Both the position numbers and the translations under genes were made by a program. From assembly GCA_023392115.1 (NCBI GenBank), contig JAEVZT010000331.1, positions 1-10,103 on the forward strand: a DNA stretch of 10,103 bases, given 5' to 3'. A model generated the notes under the pieces. It saw only the letters and a program-made list of their open reading frames with translations, searched no databases and had not been told where the DNA came from. Positions 1 to 6,725 of this stretch are shown piece after piece. The stretch's first letter is position 1. Every line of letters starts with the position of its first letter. The stretch comes from Chloroflexota bacterium. Its GTDB lineage: Bacteria > Chloroflexota > Anaerolineae > Aggregatilineales > Phototrophicaceae.

Positions 1-1181
1 ATCCTAGACGGCTTAGGCTGCGCGTGAGGTGGGCGCTGTGTCGATGGCGTCGTATCCTCAATACGCCTCTGCACAGGGCGCGTCTCGGTGCTGCTCGCCG
101 ACCGGAAAAGCACCCCGCTCTCCGAGCGCATGTAGAGAACCGGCGTCCCCCACTCAATATTGTGCATCCGGTTGGCGATGGCGCGGCGTGCTTCGCTGAC
201 GGCAGTGTCGATCGGCGACATCTCCGCCAGCACGCGGTAAAACTCCTCGGCGAACGCCTTTGCCGCGCCGTCGCTGATGGCAAACTGCATCGCGACGACG
301 GCAGGAACGCCACGCGCGACGATGCTGCTGCTGATCCCCGCCAGCGCGTCGGAGTCCGGTCGGCGCGCGCTGTGGCACGAGTTGAGCACAACCAAGCGCA
401 GCGAGTTCTCCTCGCCAAGCTCGCGCCCGAGCGACGCCCCGCTGATGATCTGTCCCTTGCTCTCGTCGCTTTCGCGCTCAAACACGAGGACGCCCTGTCC
501 CGAGACTGCGTCATAATCGCTGTGACCGATGAAATGAAAGATGTGGTACTCCGCCGACCGCAGCCGCCGCTGGAGCGCTATCAGGGTCGCACTGTCGAGC
601 CGTTCGAGCACCATCAAGCCGCGCGCGCGTAGATCGGCGGTCGCCTCGTTGAGGCGCACCCACTCGCCCTCGACGTCGAGTTCGGGAAAATCCGATGGCG
701 CGGAGATCATGACCAGCACCCGCAGCGGGTACTTAATCGGCACAGGCGGACGAATATTCAACTGCGGTGTATAGCGGACGATCGGCGTCGAGCGCGACAG
801 CGCCAGAAAGTCGCGGTTCGGGTCGCGCAGGTATTCCCATGGCAGGGCGTGCAGTTCACCTGCGCCTTCGACGGTCAGGCGGATGCGCAGTCCGGCGCTG
901 CCGGCGCGTTCAAGACTGGCGTAGTAAGCAGCGTTGATGTCGTCACTGCTGCGAATCAGAAATTCAAACAGACGCTCGCCAAGACGGCGCGCGGTGTCAT
1001 TCTCCTCGGCGCGCGGAACGCGGCGCGTCCGTCCGAGGACGGCGACAGCATCTTGAATGTCTTGGGTCGTAAACGGGTTGTCAACGTCCGCGCTGGCTTC
1101 GCCAACCGGCGACGCGACACTAATTCGATAACGTCCATCCGGCAGGGACGAGACTTCGACGGCGAAATTCAGGTAGCTCAT
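1..1181 (-). CDS. CHAT-domain (caspase-fold) cysteine peptidase, 3' end outside window
   Basis: 393 codons read open from ATG at 1181 to the left edge without a stop, so the C-terminus is missing. Residues 1-150 form a domain with a beta-rich look at its start and a PWEYL motif (114-118), a common lead-in to CHAT domains. The CHAT core spans about 152-360: a strand (LRVLVMISAP), the His motif HFIGHSDYD with H220, and the Cys motif VVLNSCHSA with C269, then an ALAGISSS / GVPAVVAMQF / AVSEARRAI series. H220 and C269 fit the expected catalytic dyad. After about residue 360 the chain becomes rich in Pro, Thr, Arg and Gln, resembling a linker to another domain. The start is fixed by AGGAG 5 nt upstream. 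No signal peptide or membrane segment is visible, so a cytoplasmic location is inferred. It follows prfB by 21 nt, so cotranscription is likely. CHAT peptidases act in regulated proteolysis, including phage defence; substrate and partner are unknown here. Family call is firm, function is not. Confidence 0.9.
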   Translation of the reverse strand, partial: MSYLNFAVEVSSLPDGRYRISVASPVGEASADVDNPFTTQDIQDAVAVLGRTRRVPRAEENDTARRLGERLFEFLIRSSDDINAAYYASLERAGSAGLRIRLTVEGAGELHALPWEYLRDPNRDFLALSRSTPIVRYTPQLNIRPPVPIKYPLRVLVMISAPSDFPELDVEGEWVRLNEATADLRARGLMVLERLDSATLIALQRRLRSAEYHIFHFIGHSDYDAVSGQGVLVFERESDESKGQIISGASLGRELGEENSLRLVVLNSCHSARRPDSDALAGISSSIVARGVPAVVAMQFAISDGAAKAFAEEFYRVLAEMSPIDTAVSEARRAIANRMHNIEWGTPVLYMRSESGVLFRSASSTETRPVQRRIEDTTPSTQRPPHAQPKPSR

Positions 1182-1186
1182 CTCGA

Positions 1187-1191
1187 CTCCT
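1187..1191 (-). promoter_or_regulatory. Shine-Dalgarno site of the CHAT gene
   Basis: AGGAG on the minus strand, 5 nt before ATG at 1181. It fixes the start of the CHAT gene and shows the gene has its own ribosome entry inside the short gap after prfB. Confidence 0.8.
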
Positions 1192-1202
1192 GCGCTGTCG
1201 GT

Positions 1203-2327
1203 TCACGGTTCGAGTTCGCTTTCCGGCGCGGGTTCGAGGCTGCCATTGCCGACTTTGGCGCGCAGATACGTCTCCATGAAGTCGTTCAGCCTGCCGTCGA
1301 GCACAGCACCTGTATTGCCGACGACGTGTCCCGTCCGGTGGTCTTTGACCTGCTGGTAGGGGTGCAGCACATACGATCGAATCTGGCTGCCCCACTCCGC
1401 GTTCACGTTCTCACCCTTGAGGACGTTGAGTTCGGCATCACGCTTCTTGCGCTCAATCTCGAACAACCGCGCCTTAAGAATCTGCATCGCCCGCTCGCGG
1501 TTTTGCGTCTGGCTGCGCTGATTCTGACACTGGACAACGATCCCGGTCGGGATATGGGTCAGCCGCACCGCCGTATCGTTCTTTTGCACATTCTGACCGC
1601 CCGCGCCACTCGATCGATAGGTGTCGATCCGCAGGTCTTTCTCGCTGATCTCGATCGCGATGTCATCCTGTATGTCGGGCCACAACTCGACTTTGGCGAA
1701 CGAGGTATGGCGGCGCGCTGCGGAGTCAAACGGGCTGATTCGAACCAGCCGGTGAACACCCTGCTCGCTCTGCAAGTAGCCGTAGGCGTCCTCACCGCGA
1801 ATGCCGATCATCACGCTTTTCAAGCCCGCTTCTTCGCCGTCGCTGCGCTCGATGATCTCGACCTTATAGCCGTTGTCCTCTGCCCAGCGCAGGTACATCC
1901 GTTCGAGCATCTGCGCCCAATCCTGCGCCTCCGTGCCACCCGCCCCAGCGTGAATGGCGAGGATCGCGTCCTCGTGATCGTAGGGTCCAGACAGCAGCAC
2001 TTGGAGCGACATGCGCTCGACCAGTTCCTTGAGCGCTTCGGCTTCGCTCGTCAGCTCGTCAAGCAGGCTGGGATCGTCGAGACTCGCCAGTTCCAGCGCG
2101 TCGCGGATGCGCGTCGCCAGCGCCTGCCAGCGTTCGATCTCGCTGTTGAGGCGCGCAATTTCCTGCATCGTCTTCTGAGCGCTCTCAGGGTTCGACCAGA
2201 AATCGGGGTCAGATGACTGTTTTTCAAGCTGCTCGACACGGCGCTTTTTGGCGGCAATATCCAGCCGCAGCATCAGCGCGTCGATTTCTTGCTGCATTTG
2301 CACAAATTGACTGTTCAGAGTTTCCAT
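1203..2327 (-). CDS. prfB: Peptide chain release factor 2 (RF2)
   Basis: RF2 reads UGA and UAA in the ribosomal A site and triggers release of the finished peptide. The 374-residue product matches the family length (about 365). Its N-terminal helical domain ends in a DPDFW motif near residue 40. The acidic GAGGTEAQDW motif follows, then the stop-recognition tripeptide SPF at 198-200 (RF1 would have PxT), and the peptidyl-hydrolysis motif GGQ at 243-245. ATG at 2327 is chosen. An in-frame TTG at 2363 overlaps the end of ftsY and would add 12 unlike-family residues. The ribosome site is weak (GGGA), and the gap to ftsY is 16 nt, so translational coupling is plausible. The frame is continuous through the usual +1 frameshift site: there is no in-frame UGA, so the classical RF2 autoregulation is absent. 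It sits between ftsY and the CHAT gene in one unit. Confidence 0.97.
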   Translation of the reverse strand: METLNSQFVQMQQEIDALMLRLDIAAKKRRVEQLEKQSSDPDFWSNPESAQKTMQEIARLNSEIERWQALATRIRDALELASLDDPSLLDELTSEAEALKELVERMSLQVLLSGPYDHEDAILAIHAGAGGTEAQDWAQMLERMYLRWAEDNGYKVEIIERSDGEEAGLKSVMIGIRGEDAYGYLQSEQGVHRLVRISPFDSAARRHTSFAKVELWPDIQDDIAIEISEKDLRIDTYRSSGAGGQNVQKNDTAVRLTHIPTGIVVQCQNQRSQTQNRERAMQILKARLFEIERKKRDAELNVLKGENVNAEWGSQIRSYVLHPYQQVKDHRTGHVVGNTGAVLDGRLNDFMETYLRAKVGNGSLEPAPESELEP

Positions 2328-2343
2328 CGCATCCCAGCAGACA

Positions 2344-3255
2344 CTAAGTCTCGTCTTCTTCAAACAGGCTGTCGACGAAGAAGTCTGGGCGGAAGGGGAC
2401 GAGATCGTGCACCTTTTCGCCCAAGCCGATGTAGTGGATCGGCAAGCCGAGATCGTGGTTAATCGCGAAGACCATGCCGCCTTTAGCGGTGCTGTCGAGC
2501 TTGGTGACGATCACGCCGGTCACGTCCACCATTTCGCGGAACTTGATCGCCTGCTGCACGGCGTTCTGCCCGTTCGTCCCGTCGAGCACCAGCCAGACTT
2601 CATGCGGCGCGTCAGGGATAACCCGCGCCGACACCGCCTTGATTTTGGCGAGTTCTTCCATTAGGTTGTAATTCGTGTGCAGGCGACCCGCCGTATCGAC
2701 GATCAGCACATCACGATTGCGCGCATTAGCGGCGACAGTCGCGTCGTAAACAACCGCCGCCGGATCAGAACCGGGCTTGTTGGCGACGACCGGCACGCCG
2801 ATCCGCTCGCCCCACATTTGAAGCTGTTCAATGGCGGCGGCGCGGAACGTGTCGCCAGCAGCCAGCAAGACTTTGCGGTTGTTGATGTTGTTGAGGCGGT
2901 TGGCGAGCTTGGCGATCGAGGTCGTCTTGCCCGACCCGTTCACGCCGACGATCAGGATAATCGACAGCGGGCGTCCGCTGATGTTCGGCGTCGGCGGCGG
3001 CGAGAGAATATCGAGGAGCGACTCGCGCAGCGCCTTTTGCAGTTGGTCGGTCGTTTTGATTCCCTCGCGCGCTACTCGCCCGCGCAAGTCCTTGAGCACA
3101 TCCGCCGTCGTCTTGACGCCGACATCCGCCTGAATCAGCAGCGCTTCGAGGTCATCCCACGTGTCGTCGTCGATCGTCGAACTGCCGAGCATCTGCACAA
3201 TCCTTCCGAAGAAAGACTGCCGGGTCTTCGACATGCCGCTGCGAAAAATGCCCAA
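2344..3255 (-). CDS. ftsY: Signal recognition particle receptor FtsY (SRP GTPase)
   Basis: FtsY is the membrane-associated receptor that pairs with Ffh-SRP to bring nascent membrane proteins to the translocon; the two GTPases activate each other. The 303-residue protein has the helical N domain (about 10-95) and the G domain. Visible motifs are P-loop GVNGSGKT (104-111), DTFR (135-138), DTAGR (187-191), DGTNGQN (225-231), the TKLD guanine-specificity motif (251-254), GGMVF (259-263) and GLGE (277-280). DTAGR and the short N-terminus mark FtsY rather than Ffh, which also carries a Met-rich M domain absent here. The long acidic A domain of E. coli FtsY is lacking, as in many bacteria. The start is TTG at 3255, chosen because AAGGAG lies 8 nt upstream; an ATG seven codons inside is too far from that site. 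First gene of the ftsY-prfB-CHAT unit, with its own promoter. Confidence 0.97.
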   Translation of the reverse strand: MGIFRSGMSKTRQSFFGRIVQMLGSSTIDDDTWDDLEALLIQADVGVKTTADVLKDLRGRVAREGIKTTDQLQKALRESLLDILSPPPTPNISGRPLSIILIVGVNGSGKTTSIAKLANRLNNINNRKVLLAAGDTFRAAAIEQLQMWGERIGVPVVANKPGSDPAAVVYDATVAANARNRDVLIVDTAGRLHTNYNLMEELAKIKAVSARVIPDAPHEVWLVLDGTNGQNAVQQAIKFREMVDVTGVIVTKLDSTAKGGMVFAINHDLGLPIHYIGLGEKVHDLVPFRPDFFVDSLFEEDET

Positions 3256-3263
3256 GTTCGCTT

Positions 3264-3269
3264 CTCCTT
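3264..3269 (-). promoter_or_regulatory. Shine-Dalgarno site deciding the TTG start of ftsY
   Basis: AAGGAG on the minus strand, 8 nt before TTG at 3255. The next in-frame ATG (3234) lies 29 nt from it, so the rare TTG codon is preferred as the start. Confidence 0.8.
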
Positions 3270-3291
3270 AGAAAGCCGGGGAATAATTGTC

Positions 3292-3320
3292 AGTATACAC
3301 GCGCGAAAAGGCTTTCACAA
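3292..3320 (-). promoter_or_regulatory. Sigma70-type promoter for ftsY-prfB-CHAT
   Basis: On the minus strand a -35 TTGTGA (3315-3320, 4 of 6 consensus) and a -10 TATACT (3292-3297, 5 of 6) are separated by 17 nt. Transcription would begin near 3285, giving a leader of about 30 nt that contains the ftsY ribosome site. A 7-bp inverted repeat, GAAAGCC (3271-3277) and GGCTTTC (3310-3316), flanks the -10 and touches the -35; it could be an operator but is short enough to be chance. Confidence 0.6.
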
Positions 3321-3362
3321 GATTGCATAGCCGAACCGGGGACAGGCTAACCGCCCGATATT

Positions 3363-3371
3363 TGCTATAAT
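3363..3371 (+). promoter_or_regulatory. Extended -10 promoter for moaC-moaX
   Basis: TGCTATAAT is a perfect TATAAT hexamer (3366-3371) preceded by the TGn extension. No convincing -35 lies at the right distance, which extended -10 promoters tolerate. Transcription would begin near 3378, about 23 nt before the moaC start. It fires away from the ftsY promoter, with about 70 nt between the two -10 boxes. Confidence 0.65.
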
Positions 3372-3385
3372 GCTTGAGAGGACGT

Positions 3386-3391
3386 AAGGAG
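3386..3391 (+). promoter_or_regulatory. Shine-Dalgarno site deciding the GTG start of moaC
   Basis: AAGGAG lies 9 nt before GTG at 3401 and supports this non-ATG start. No in-frame ATG nearby would keep the N-terminal MoaC segment. Confidence 0.75.
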
Positions 3392-3400
3392 CGGATCTGA

Positions 3401-3886
3401 GTGGACGATCACTTAACACATCTGGACGAACACGGCAACGCGCGCATGGTCGACGTGGGGGCGAAGCCCGACACCGAGCGAACGGCGACCGCCGCCGGCG
3501 CGATCTACATGCAGCCTGCGACACTGGCGCTTATCAAGCAAGGGGGGCTGAAGAAGGGCGACGTACTGACTGTCGCGCGCATCGCGGGGATCATGGCGGC
3601 GAAGCGGACATCAGAGATGATCCCGCTGTGCCACCCCATTCCGTTGACTCACGTCGACGTGGAATTGACGCTTGACGAAAGCGAGTCTGCCGTCCAGATT
3701 AAGGCGACCACGCGCACGATCGGCAAAACGGGAGTGGAAATGGAAGCATTGACGGCGGTGAGCGTCGCTGCGCTGACCGTTTATGACATGGCGAAGGCGG
3801 TTGACCGGGCGATGCGCATCAGCGACATTCGCCTGCTGGAAAAGCACGGCGGCATACACGGCGATTACGTCGCGGAGGGACACTGA
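3401..3886 (+). CDS. moaC: Cyclic pyranopterin monophosphate synthase MoaC
   Basis: MoaC converts the MoaA product 3',8-cyclo-7,8-dihydro-GTP into cyclic pyranopterin monophosphate, the second part of the first step of molybdenum cofactor synthesis in the cytoplasm. The 161-residue length is typical. Active-site residues are visible: K68 in [11 protein letters not shown]78 in LCHPIP, E113 and E115 in GVEMEAL, D129 in VYDMAK and K132, plus the C-terminal LLEKHGG with K148. The N-terminal stretch with [16 protein letters not shown] is also classical. The start is GTG with a good ribosome site. The stop shares one base with the next start (TGATG), so moaC and the MoaD-MoaE fusion are translationally coupled. 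moaA and the other cofactor genes are not in the window. Confidence 0.97.
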   Translation: MDDHLTHLDEHGNARMVDVGAKPDTERTATAAGAIYMQPATLALIKQGGLKKGDVLTVARIAGIMAAKRTSEMIPLCHPIPLTHVDVELTLDESESAVQIKATTRTIGKTGVEMEALTAVSVAALTVYDMAKAVDRAMRISDIRLLEKHGGIHGDYVAEGH

Positions 3887-4602
3887 TGGAGATCACGATC
3901 CTGCTGTTCGCGACGCTCAAAGACCGGGTTGGAAAGTCACGGCTCACGCTGACGCTGCCCGGTGAGTCGACAACAGTTGACGACGTACGGCGCGCGCTGG
4001 CAGCAGAGTACACAGCGATTGAGAGGAACCTGCCATCCGCGATCGCCGCGGTGAACGAGGAATTTGCGTTTGGCGAAGACCCAGTCAAGTCGGGTGACCG
4101 CGTTGCTTTCTTCCCGCCAGTCAGCGGCGGCGATGGCGAGCATCCGGAGATTTTCCGCCTTGCCGACGCGCCCTACAGCACCGACGAGTTGATGGCGGCG
4201 ATTACGACGCCGGCGACCGGCGCGATTTGCGTCTTCACCGGCACAGTACGAGGGCAGACGGCGGCGACCGGCGGCGTGAATCAGACCGATTGGCTCGAAT
4301 ACGAGGCTTATGAGCCGATGGCGCTAGCGAAAATGCGTCAGGTCGCCGCGGAGATTCGGGAGCAGTTCCCGCTTGTGCAGGGGATTGCCATCGTCCAGCG
4401 GGTCGGGCGGCTTGAGGTGGGTCAGAATACGATCCTGATCGCCTGTTCGTCCGGTCACCGCGATCAAGGATGTTTTGAAGCGGCGCGTTACGGCATTGAC
4501 CGCCTGAAGGAGATCGTGCCGGTGTGGAAGAAAGAGTTTCACACCGACGGCTCAAGCTGGGTTGAAGGACACTACACCCCCGGCGCAGGCGACCGAGCCT
4601 AG
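3886..4602 (+). CDS. moaX: Fused molybdopterin synthase MoaD-MoaE (MoaX-type)
   Basis: Molybdopterin synthase inserts two sulfurs into cyclic pyranopterin monophosphate; MoaD carries the sulfur as a C-terminal thiocarboxylate and MoaE is the catalytic subunit. Here both lie in one 238-residue chain. Residues 1-82 are a ubiquitin-fold MoaD ending in FFPPVSGG with Gly-Gly at 81-82. Residues 87-238 are MoaE: FTGTVRG (R122), YEAYEPMA, RVGRLEVGQ, SSGHR (H191, R192), K208 in DRLKEIVP and WKKE (K215, K216), matching the E. coli active-site lysines. Position 171 is Gln where MoaE usually has His before RVG. The sulfur carrier needs a free C-terminal glycine, so cleavage after G82 is expected; this is known for MoaX of Mycobacterium tuberculosis and inferred here. 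GGAGG lies 7 nt before the ATG, and the gene overlaps moaC by one base. Confidence 0.95.
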   Translation: MEITILLFATLKDRVGKSRLTLTLPGESTTVDDVRRALAAEYTAIERNLPSAIAAVNEEFAFGEDPVKSGDRVAFFPPVSGGDGEHPEIFRLADAPYSTDELMAAITTPATGAICVFTGTVRGQTAATGGVNQTDWLEYEAYEPMALAKMRQVAAEIREQFPLVQGIAIVQRVGRLEVGQNTILIACSSGHRDQGCFEAARYGIDRLKEIVPVWKKEFHTDGSSWVEGHYTPGAGDRA

Positions 4603-4605
4603 AAG

Positions 4606-4658
4606 TTTACAGTGAGCAGCTTACAGTCTACGGGAAGCTTTGCTTCTACTGTAAGCTG
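4606..4658. repeat. Nested inverted repeat between moaX and fabF
   Basis: CAGCTTACAGT (4617-4627) pairs perfectly with ACTGTAAGCTG (4648-4658), 11 bp. Inside lies a second hairpin, GAAGC (4634-4638) / TTT / GCTTC (4642-4646). A further TTACAGT copy at 4607-4613 could compete for the same 3' arm: AGTTTACAGT (4604-4613) pairs over 10 bp with one wobble. No T-tract follows on either side, so it is not a standard terminator. It resembles a dispersed intergenic palindrome; copy number cannot be judged here. The rest of the 4603-4730 gap holds no convincing promoter. Confidence 0.7.
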
Positions 4659-4730
4659 TCAGTTGCATTTGGTCAGCGTTCGCTGTGCCGAATGGTACAA
4701 GAGCAGCAGTTGATACGAAAGTGGGGTCAT

Positions 4731-5975
4731 ATGTCCCGACGTGTGGTCGTCACTGGTTTGGGTATCGTGTCTCCGCTGGGACAGGATGCCGAAACAACTT
4801 GGGAGAACATCAAAGAGGGTCAGAGCGGCGTCGCGCCGATTAAGGCGTTCGACGTTTCTGGCTACAACGTTCGCATCGCGGCAGAGGTCAAAGACTGGGA
4901 TCCGTCCCAGTACATGCAGGCGAAAGAGGCGCGCAAGCGCGATCGCTACCAGCAGTTTGCCTTTGCGGCGGCGCAGCAAGCGATGAAACATTCAGGCTTG
5001 GAAGTCGACGATTCGAACCGGGCACGGACGGGCGTCATCGTCGGCTCGGCAGTCGGCGGCATCAGCAGCTTTTTCAAAGAGGCACAGATGCTGTTTGAAA
5101 CCGGCGATCCGCGGCGGATTACGCCTTTCGGCATTCCAATGCTCGTCGTCAACGGCGGCGCAAATCTCGTCAGCATCGAAATCGGCGCGATGGGCTTCTC
5201 CGCCACGCCGGTTTCAGCCTGTGCGACCGGCGCTGACTGTATCGGACAGGCATACGACATGATTCGCCTCGGGCGGCTTGATGCGGCCTTAGCCGGCGGG
5301 GCAGAAGCGCCGATCATCCCGATCGCCCTCGCCGCGTTTGATCGCATTGGCGCGTGTTCGCGCGAGAACGACAATCCAGAAAAGGCGTCGCGCCCGTTCG
5401 ATAAGAATCGCACCGGCTTGGTTTTCAGTGAAGGCGCGGCGGTGATCGTGCTTGAAGACCTTGAGGTGGCGCGGGCGCGAGGCGCGAACATCATCGCCGA
5501 AATCGTCGGCTACGGCGCGACATCCGACGCCTTCCACATCACTGCGCCGCACCCTGATGGCGTCGGCGCGAGCATGGCAATTCAGGCAGCGCTCGACGAC
5601 GCCTGTCTCAACATTGACGACATTCACTATATCAACGCGCACGGCACCGCGACCGATTTGAATGATGTCATGGAGACGAAAGCCGTCAAGCGAGTCTTTG
5701 GCGAACACGCCTACAGCGTCCCGATGAGTTCGACCAAGAGCATGACAGGTCACGGCATGGGCATGACCGGCGCGCTGGAAGCCGTGTTTTCGGTGATGGC
5801 GCTGCGCGATCAAGTGGCGCCGCCGACGATCAATTTGACCGAACCTGACCCGGATTGCGATCTCGACTACGTTCCGAACGAGGCGCGCGACCTGCCGCTG
5901 CGCTACGTCATGAGCAACTCATTCGGTTTTGGCGGGCACAACGCTTCGCTCATTTTCAAGAGGTTTGAAAACTGA
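4731..5975 (+). CDS. fabF: 3-oxoacyl-[acyl-carrier-protein] synthase II (KAS II)
   Basis: FabF condenses malonyl-ACP with acyl-ACP in the elongation cycle of type II fatty acid synthesis in the cytoplasm. The 414-residue product has the family length and start (MSRRVVVTGLGIVSPLG). The thiolase-fold catalytic triad is present: C164 in VSACATGADC, H304 in NAHGTATDLND and H341 in KSMTGHGMGMTGA, with the conserved K336 and the C-terminal GFGGHN loop at 399-404. The spacing of these residues matches E. coli FabF (163, 303, 340). ATG at 4731 is chosen; an earlier in-frame ATG at 4692 would add 13 residues not found in the family. The ribosome site is weak (GTGGGG). rnc starts one nt after its stop. 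acpP, often next to fabF, is absent from this window. No clear promoter was found upstream. Confidence 0.96.
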   Translation: MSRRVVVTGLGIVSPLGQDAETTWENIKEGQSGVAPIKAFDVSGYNVRIAAEVKDWDPSQYMQAKEARKRDRYQQFAFAAAQQAMKHSGLEVDDSNRARTGVIVGSAVGGISSFFKEAQMLFETGDPRRITPFGIPMLVVNGGANLVSIEIGAMGFSATPVSACATGADCIGQAYDMIRLGRLDAALAGGAEAPIIPIALAAFDRIGACSRENDNPEKASRPFDKNRTGLVFSEGAAVIVLEDLEVARARGANIIAEIVGYGATSDAFHITAPHPDGVGASMAIQAALDDACLNIDDIHYINAHGTATDLNDVMETKAVKRVFGEHAYSVPMSSTKSMTGHGMGMTGALEAVFSVMALRDQVAPPTINLTEPDPDCDLDYVPNEARDLPLRYVMSNSFGFGGHNASLIFKRFEN

Positions 5976-5976
5976 C

Positions 5977-6714
5977 GTGATCGACCTGCGCGAGTTCCAG
6001 AAAGCCGCGAATCTGCGCTTTCATGACGAATCGCTGCTGCTGCAAGCGCTTACACACCGCTCGTATGTCAACGAGCACACCGAAGCCGACTTGATCGACA
6101 ACGAGCGGCTGGAATTTCTCGGCGACGCCGTCCTCGGCTTCGTCTCCGGCGATCTGCTGTTTCGCACCTACCCCGATATGCCGGAAGGCGATCTCACCCG
6201 GCTGCGCGCGGCGATCGTGCGCACCGAATCGCTGGCGGCGCTGGCGCAGTTGTGTCGTGTCGGCGAGGCGCTGCGAATGGGACGCGGCGAGGAGAACAGC
6301 GGCGGGCGTGAACGCTTGAACAATCTGTGCGGAGCATTTGAAGCCGTTATCGGGGCGGTCTATCTCGATCAGGGCTTGGACGCGGTCAAGAACTTCGTCA
6401 CGCCGCTGCTGCGAATGCGGCTGGAAACGGTATTGGCTGAGTCGCTTGACAAAGACGCGCGCAGCGTGCTTCAGGAGCGCAGTCAGGCGGCGTACAACCT
6501 GACCCCGATCTACCGGTTAGTTGACGCCTCGGGACCCGATCACGACAAGGCATTTACGTTTGAAGTGCTGATCGGCGACCAGATTGTTGGACGAGGAGTT
6601 GGCAGGAGCAAACAGGCGGCATCGCACGCCGCGGCTAACGACGCACTGAGGCACATTGCCAGCGGCGGTTTCGTCCCTGAAGGCGGTGGCGACGAGGGAA
6701 GCCGTAACCGCTGA
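5977..6714 (+). CDS. rnc: Ribonuclease III
   Basis: RNase III cuts double-stranded RNA, processing rRNA precursors and some mRNAs and antisense duplexes. The 245-residue protein has the endonuclease domain (about 5-150) and a dsRNA-binding domain (about 159-230, with VLQERSQ and GRSKQAASHAAANDAL). The signature NERLEFLGDAVL spans 42-53, giving E43, E46 and D50; E70 lies in PEGDLTRLR and E122 in AFEAVIGAVYLD. The position equal to E. coli D114, a metal ligand, is glycine here (G119, codon GGA). The start is GTG at 5977, one nt after the fabF stop, with AAGAGG 13 nt upstream; coupling to fabF probably matters. An upstream TTG at 5929 lies inside fabF and gives an unlike-family N-terminus. A hairpin terminator follows the gene. 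Confidence 0.95.
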   Translation: MIDLREFQKAANLRFHDESLLLQALTHRSYVNEHTEADLIDNERLEFLGDAVLGFVSGDLLFRTYPDMPEGDLTRLRAAIVRTESLAALAQLCRVGEALRMGRGEENSGGRERLNNLCGAFEAVIGAVYLDQGLDAVKNFVTPLLRMRLETVLAESLDKDARSVLQERSQAAYNLTPIYRLVDASGPDHDKAFTFEVLIGDQIVGRGVGRSKQAASHAAANDALRHIASGGFVPEGGGDEGSRNR

Positions 6715-6725
6715 CGAATTCGTAA

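Noticed and set aside
1..1181. Complete defence system around the CHAT gene
   Set aside because: Only the CHAT gene is visible; downstream partners are beyond the edge and upstream neighbours are housekeeping, so a system cannot be supported.
849..2216. Long plus-strand reading frame of 455 codons opposite prfB and the CHAT gene
   Set aside because: It is antisense to RF2 and CHAT, which have clear family motifs. The product has no recognisable motif and is a by-product of G+C-rich codon use.
2328..2363. Longer prfB starting at TTG 2363
   Set aside because: It overlaps the end of ftsY, uses a rare start, and adds residues unlike RF2; ATG 2327 fits the family start.
4617..4658. Calling the palindrome after moaX a rho-independent terminator
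   Set aside because: No T-tract follows on either strand and the structure is nested with repeated arms, better described as a repeat.
4692..4730. Earlier fabF start at ATG 4692
   Set aside because: It adds 13 residues ahead of the invariant MSRRVVVTGLG start and has no better ribosome site.
4603..4730. Possible acpP or other small gene between moaX and fabF
   Set aside because: The 128-nt gap is too short for acyl carrier protein and holds no DSLD-type motif or supported frame.
4946..5813. Minus-strand reading frames of 174 and 182 codons inside fabF
   Set aside because: They lie opposite a full FabF with all catalytic residues and show low-complexity composition without motifs.
5929..5976. 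Earlier rnc start at TTG 5929
   Set aside because: It lies within fabF and yields an N-terminus unlike RNase III; GTG 5977 fits length and spacing.
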